Below are positions 7,065-9,771 of a DNA stretch of 9,771 bases, in pieces. The position numbers and the translations under genes are program-made. Positions within the stretch are counted from its first letter, which is position 1; each line of letters opens with the position of its first letter. Location: contig CABSHY010000032.1 of assembly GCA_902477615.1 (NCBI GenBank), positions 1 to 9,771 on the forward strand, read 5' to 3'. This DNA comes from an uncultured Sutterella sp. (GTDB lineage Bacteria; Pseudomonadota; Gammaproteobacteria; Burkholderiales; Burkholderiaceae_F). A model generated the notes under the pieces. That model had not been told where the DNA came from and did no database searches. It saw only the letters and a program-made list of their open reading frames with translations.

Positions 7065-8279
7065 TCACTGCCAATTCGGTTGCAGTAAGAAATCTCTGAT
7101 ATTCATATGTTTGATGCCGTTTCGACTCATGTCAAAATCATCGAGCGTGACGACCAATTTTGGATAATTATCTTTGATGGCTTCGTAAACACCAAACTCG
7201 CGATTAATCGTATCATCAGAAGCAAGTAAGTAGGCAACTTGAATGTAAATGCGCTCATTTTGCTTATCGCAAACAAAGTCAATTTCCTTGTCTCCGACCT
7301 TACCGACAGTGATCCTATAACCGCGACGACGCAACTCCATATAGACGATGTTTTCCAAGATGAGGTTCAAGTCCCGAAGGTTGCCGCCAAAGACGGCTTC
7401 GCGAATACCGTGGTCAGCCAAATAATATTTTTCGTTAACCGTCAGCAATTTTTTACCTTGTAAATCATTGCGCTTGACTTGGTAAAACAAATAAGCATCC
7501 ATACCAGCTTTGATGTAATTAAATATCGTCTCCACGCCAACAGTTCGTTTCTCATTTTTTAGATATTTTGAGACTGTATTGGCAGAAAAGATGTTCCCAA
7601 TATTGCTAGTCATATACGCAAAAATTCGTTCCAATAAATCAACATCTCGGATTTTTTTGCGCTTTACAATGTCTTTAAGTTCAACCGTTGTGTACAGATC
7701 ATTGAGATATAAGTGAACGGCTTCAGGTTGATAGCGGAGGTTGCTTAAGTAAGGCATTCCACCAAAAATTAAATATTGTTTAAAACACTCTCGGTTATCG
7801 GCATCACTATTAATAGTGCGATAAAGTTCACAGAATTCTGCAAAAGAGAAGGGAGTAATTTCAAACTCCACGTAACGGCCGGATAAGTGTGTAGCGAGCT
7901 CACCGGATAAAAGTTTCGCATTGGATCCTGTGACATAGATATCGCAGTCAATGTCGACTCTGAGAGAATTGATGCATTGCTCCCAATCGATGACTTCTTG
8001 AATCTCATCAAAGAACAAGTAGATTTTTCCATTGATTTGTTGTTTTCTCTTAATGATTTCGTCATAGAGCGCTTTCGCATTTTTCAAAGGCGCATTTTGA
8101 AAACTTTCAAAATTTAAATGAATAATCTGTTCGGGAGTCACCTCCGTCGCAAGTAACTCTTCTTGAATGAGTTGCAACATGACTGATTTCCCACATCGAC
8201 GAATGCCGGTGAGAACTTTGATGACCTCTTGGTTAAAAAAAGGTCGGATTTGTCGCATATAGCTTTCACGTTTGATCAT
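7065..8279 (-). CDS. AAA_14 / DUF4143 family ATPase, function unknown
   Basis: 404-residue P-loop ATPase of the AAA_14 plus DUF4143 architecture. Walker A is GIRRCGKS (residues 25-32) and Walker B is IYLFFDEIQ (86-94). VTGSNAKLLSGEL (116-128) and the SGRYVEFEITPFSFAEF block are the sensor-side signatures of this family. The C-terminal DUF4143 region contains GDKEIDFVCD (329-338) followed by IYIQV; this resembles the core of PD-(D/E)xK nuclease folds, but the usual lysine is glutamine (Q347), so nuclease activity is doubtful. ATG 8279 is preferred: it has a GAGGGG site five bases upstream, whereas an in-frame ATG at 8324 lies upstream of the likely -10 box. Such genes are scattered and often multicopy in gut bacteria; no biological role is established to my knowledge. 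It stands alone between tRNA-Ser and a tRNA-Ser fragment, suggesting horizontal acquisition. No partner gene is present. Confidence 0.85.
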   Translation of the reverse strand: MIKRESYMRQIRPFFNQEVIKVLTGIRRCGKSVMLQLIQEELLATEVTPEQIIHLNFESFQNAPLKNAKALYDEIIKRKQQINGKIYLFFDEIQEVIDWEQCINSLRVDIDCDIYVTGSNAKLLSGELATHLSGRYVEFEITPFSFAEFCELYRTINSDADNRECFKQYLIFGGMPYLSNLRYQPEAVHLYLNDLYTTVELKDIVKRKKIRDVDLLERIFAYMTSNIGNIFSANTVSKYLKNEKRTVGVETIFNYIKAGMDAYLFYQVKRNDLQGKKLLTVNEKYYLADHGIREAVFGGNLRDLNLILENIVYMELRRRGYRITVGKVGDKEIDFVCDKQNERIYIQVAYLLASDDTINREFGVYEAIKDNYPKLVVTLDDFDMSRNGIKHMNIRDFLLQPNWQ

Positions 8280-8293
8280 CTTAACCCCTCTTA

Positions 8294-8398
8294 TTTTTTT
8301 TCGATTATATCTGAATAAAATCATGAATATTCATTTTTGTCAGTTATACCTGAAAGAATTTGTATAAATTGTATTTTTATCAGATATGACTGAAAGAA
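8294..8398 (-). repeat. Three 26-bp direct repeats with TCAG-N6-CTGA dyads upstream of the ATPase
   Basis: Repeat units at 8294-8319, 8333-8358 and 8373-8398, spaced 39 and 40 bases. Units two and three match at 22 of 26 positions; unit one matches unit two at 19 of 26. Each unit is a T run (plus strand) followed by a 14-base core: 8301-8314, 8340-8353 and 8380-8393. The cores of units two and three are dyads, TCAG-N6-CTGA; unit one is degenerate on one arm. A separate perfect 12-bp palindrome, ATGAATATTCAT, lies at 8323-8334 between units one and two. Unit one covers the ATPase -10 box, so these look like operator sites for a dimeric regulator, though iteron-like or recombinase sites cannot be excluded. 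Confidence 0.7.
8304..8333 (-). promoter_or_regulatory. Likely ATPase promoter (perfect -10, weak -35)
   Basis: Minus strand: a perfect TATAAT (8309-8304) lies inside repeat unit one. Eighteen bases upstream is TGAATA (8333-8328), a poor -35 that falls within the 12-bp palindrome. Transcription from here would start near 8297 and give an 18-base leader with the GAGGGG site, supporting ATG 8279. A weak -35 covered by dyads fits a regulated promoter. Confidence 0.5.
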
Positions 8399-8415
8399 AA
8401 GTATTGGCAAGACTA

Positions 8416-8444
8416 TGTGGCGGAGAAGGAGGGATTCGAACCCT
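8416..8444 (-). pseudogene. tRNA-Ser 3'-end fragment (orphan 29-bp copy)
   Basis: Exact copy of 6879-6907: the 3' half of the T arm, the 3' acceptor strand, discriminator, CCA and two further bases of tRNA-Ser(GCT). Identity stops sharply at both sides. No matching 5' acceptor strand (CTTCTCC on the plus strand) exists in the next 170 bases, so no tRNA can form. The two copies are direct repeats bracketing the tRNA-Ser body and the ATPase gene. This is the kind of tRNA 3'-end sequence used as an att core by tyrosine recombinases, but no integrase is present in the interval, and duplication followed by decay is equally possible. Confidence 0.85.
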
Positions 8445-8621
8445 GGTTAGTCAAGTGATTGCTGGGGTGATAATTTTTTGCGCAGAGAATTTTCAAAAGT
8501 TTGAGAGAAAAATAGTTGATACTCTTTAGGTTCGTTTCAAATATAAGCGTCGTCCATATTTCAGCAAAGAATCGTTGTTTTATCATTTTCGATCGGGATG
8601 AAATTTTTTGTGGAGCCGTGA
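8445..8621. other. Intergenic region upstream of alr
   Basis: 177 bases between the tRNA fragment and alr. GGAG at 8612-8615 is the alr ribosome-binding site. The only promoter-like elements are TTGATA followed 20 bases later by TATAAG, which is too long a spacer to call. No gene or hairpin was recognised. Confidence 0.45.
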
Positions 8622-9705
8622 ATGTTTCGACCAATCAAAGCAACAATTCATATGAATAGTCTTCGTCATAACGTCGCCAAGATGAAAGAGTTGGCTAACG
8701 GCCGTTTTCTTTGGGCGGTGGCAAAGGCCGATGCTTATGGTCACGGGTTAGAGCGGGTGATTGGGGCCTTTTCAGAAGCAGACGGTTTGGCCATTATTGA
8801 TATTGTTGATATTGAGAGAGCGCGTCGCGCCGGTTGGACAAAACCGATCCTACTACTTCAAGGATTTTTCGATGAGGAGGGTTTGGCTGTCATTGAAAAA
8901 CTTGATGCAGAAGTTGTTATCCATAACGAAGAATCTTTGGCCATCTTGGAACAAAAGGCTCCATTTAAAGAGTTAAAAGTTCATATCAAAATCAATTCTG
9001 GAATGAATCGCTTCGGCTTCTTACCCGAAGAGGAGCCGCAAGTTCGACAAAAGCTTCAGTCCATTGAAGGCGTGAAAGTCATGGGGGTCGTCACGCATTT
9101 TGCCAATTCTTGTCCCAAGTTTGACTATGGTGGCCCGGTATCCGTCAAGGAGCAAATGCAACGCTTGGGTGAAATTGCTTCTAGAAAAGAAGGGGCGTGT
9201 TTTGCAAATTCCGCTGCATTGTTGTGGTTACCCGAGTGCGGGGGCGATGCCGAGCCGGTATTAGTCTTTATGGGATCAGTCCAGAGCCGGGCGTCTCGAG
9301 TGACTCTTTGGACATAAAACCGGCCATGACATTGAGTTCTAAAATTTTGGCCATCCAAACGATCGCTCCGGGTGAAGCAGTAGGCTATTCAGTCGTTTTA
9401 TTGCTCAACGCGAAAGTCGTATTGCTGTGGTTGCCTGTGGATTTGCCGATGGCTACATGAGAGGCACGACTCAAGGCACGCCGGTTTGGGTCGAAGGTCA
9501 GTTTGCTCCCATTGTGGGTAATATCGCCATGGATGTGATGACCATTGATGTAACAGACATCCCCGAAGCGAAGGTTGGCAGTGATGTTGAGCTCTGGGGC
9601 GAGCATATTCATGTCGAAGACTTGGCTGCAAGAGCCGGAACCATTGCTGCGGAAATCACGTGCGCATTGACGAAAAGAGTGCCGGTCGTTACCGATGAAA
9701 ATTAG
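8622..9705 (+). pseudogene. alr: Alanine racemase with two single-base frameshifts
   Basis: PLP-dependent alanine racemase (L-Ala to D-Ala for peptidoglycan), disrupted as given. Start ATG 8622 has GGAG six bases upstream. The N-terminal TIM-barrel part is intact: AVAKADAYGHG with PLP lysine K35, and INSGMNRFGF. The frame breaks just after Asp209 (about 9249-9250), where RAGISLYGISPEPG continues in another frame. It breaks again near 9392-9393 after VGYS, which holds the expected catalytic tyrosine; RFIAQRES then VACGFADGY and NIAMDVMTID follow in a third frame to the TAG at 9703-9705. Adding back one base at each point gives 361 residues, a normal Alr length, with every family motif present. 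Unrepaired, translation ends at 9317. Both lesions are near the window end beside an apparent fold-back, so sequencing or assembly error is likelier than true gene loss, since Alr is usually needed. Confidence 0.85.
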
Positions 9706-9771
9706 AAAAAATCGAAGTTTTTCTCAAAAATTTTCATCGGTAACGACCGGCACTCTTTTCGTCAATGCGCA
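9661..9771. repeat. Perfect 43-bp inverted repeat at the window's right end
   Basis: Arms 9661-9703 and 9729-9771 are exact reverse complements, separated by 25 bases. The left arm is the last 14 codons of alr plus the first base of its stop; the right arm ends exactly at the last base. The spacer contains a short A/T hairpin, AGAAAAA/TTTTTCT (9704-9710 with 9718-9724). An inverted copy of coding sequence is not what a terminator looks like. It fits a fold-back (snap-back) read or assembly chimera primed at the short inverted repeat. Confidence 0.9.

Noticed and set aside
7769..8080. 103-codon minus-strand frame inside the ATPase
   Set aside because: Out-of-frame overlap with a gene that has clear Walker motifs; low-complexity Ser/Met/Lys composition typical of a shadow frame.
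8280..8324. Upstream ATG 8324 as ATPase start
   Set aside because: It sits upstream of the TATAAT box at 8309-8304, overlaps repeat unit one and the palindrome, and lacks the GAGGGG site that precedes ATG 8279.
8294..8398. CRISPR-like array
   Set aside because: Only three units, imperfect, with spacers of about 14 bases between units and no cas genes; the repeats are phased around a promoter and are better read as regulatory sites.
6879..8444. Complete integrative element
   Set aside because: No integrase, excisionase, transposase or replication gene lies between the repeats, and the orphan repeat is on the unexpected side of the tRNA. Only a remnant or duplication can be supported.
9385..9631. 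Overlapping minus-strand frames of 75 and 77 codons at the alr 3' end
   Set aside because: Antisense shadows of alr; the plus strand encodes conserved Alr motifs (VACGFADGY, NIAMDVMTID).

Overview
The window reads as a chromosomal segment of a Gram-negative proteobacterium of moderate G+C. An adjacent tamA-tamB pair (outer-membrane Omp85 protein plus its inner-membrane-anchored partner), a Tat-exported DUF362 protein and CCA-encoding tRNA genes all fit. My impression is a betaproteobacterium, perhaps a gut Sutterellaceae-like lineage. That is inference from overall protein flavour, not shown by any diagnostic marker.

Layout: (1) 1-591, minus strand: N-terminal 197 residues of a PLP-dependent class I/II aminotransferase cut by the window edge. 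(2) 592-866: A/T-rich divergent intergenic region. (3) 867-5482, plus strand: tamA and tamB, overlapping by one base (TAATG), forming the Translocation and Assembly Module. (4) 5501-5647: a compact tRNA-Gln(CTG) gene whose likely promoter overlaps a minus-strand intrinsic terminator. (5) 5672-6649, minus strand: a Tat-signal DUF362 protein. (6) 6848-7037, minus strand: tRNA-Ser(GCT) with a near-consensus promoter and a UUCG-loop terminator. (7) 7065-8279, minus strand: an AAA_14/DUF4143 ATPase of the accessory, patchily distributed kind. (8) 8280-8621: the ATPase promoter with three phased dyad repeats, then a 29-bp exact copy of the tRNA-Ser 3' end. (9) 8622-9705, plus strand: alr (alanine racemase) with two single-base frameshifts. 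(10) 9661-9771: a perfect 43-bp inverted repeat ending exactly at the last base.

TamA and TamB work together: TamB spans the periplasm from an inner-membrane anchor and meets the TamA POTRA domains, serving outer-membrane assembly and probably lipid transport. The other genes are single housekeeping or accessory units with no visible pathway link.

The part most worth attention is 6848-8444. An accessory ATPase gene sits between an intact tRNA-Ser and an orphan 29-bp tRNA-Ser 3' fragment, and its promoter carries three 26-bp repeats at 39-40 bp spacing, two of them with a perfect TCAG-N6-CTGA dyad. No integrase, transposase, defence partner or CRISPR array is present, so I do not claim a complete new system. 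The right end (frameshifted alr plus the terminal fold-back) looks more like contig-end sequence error and a chimeric read than biology.
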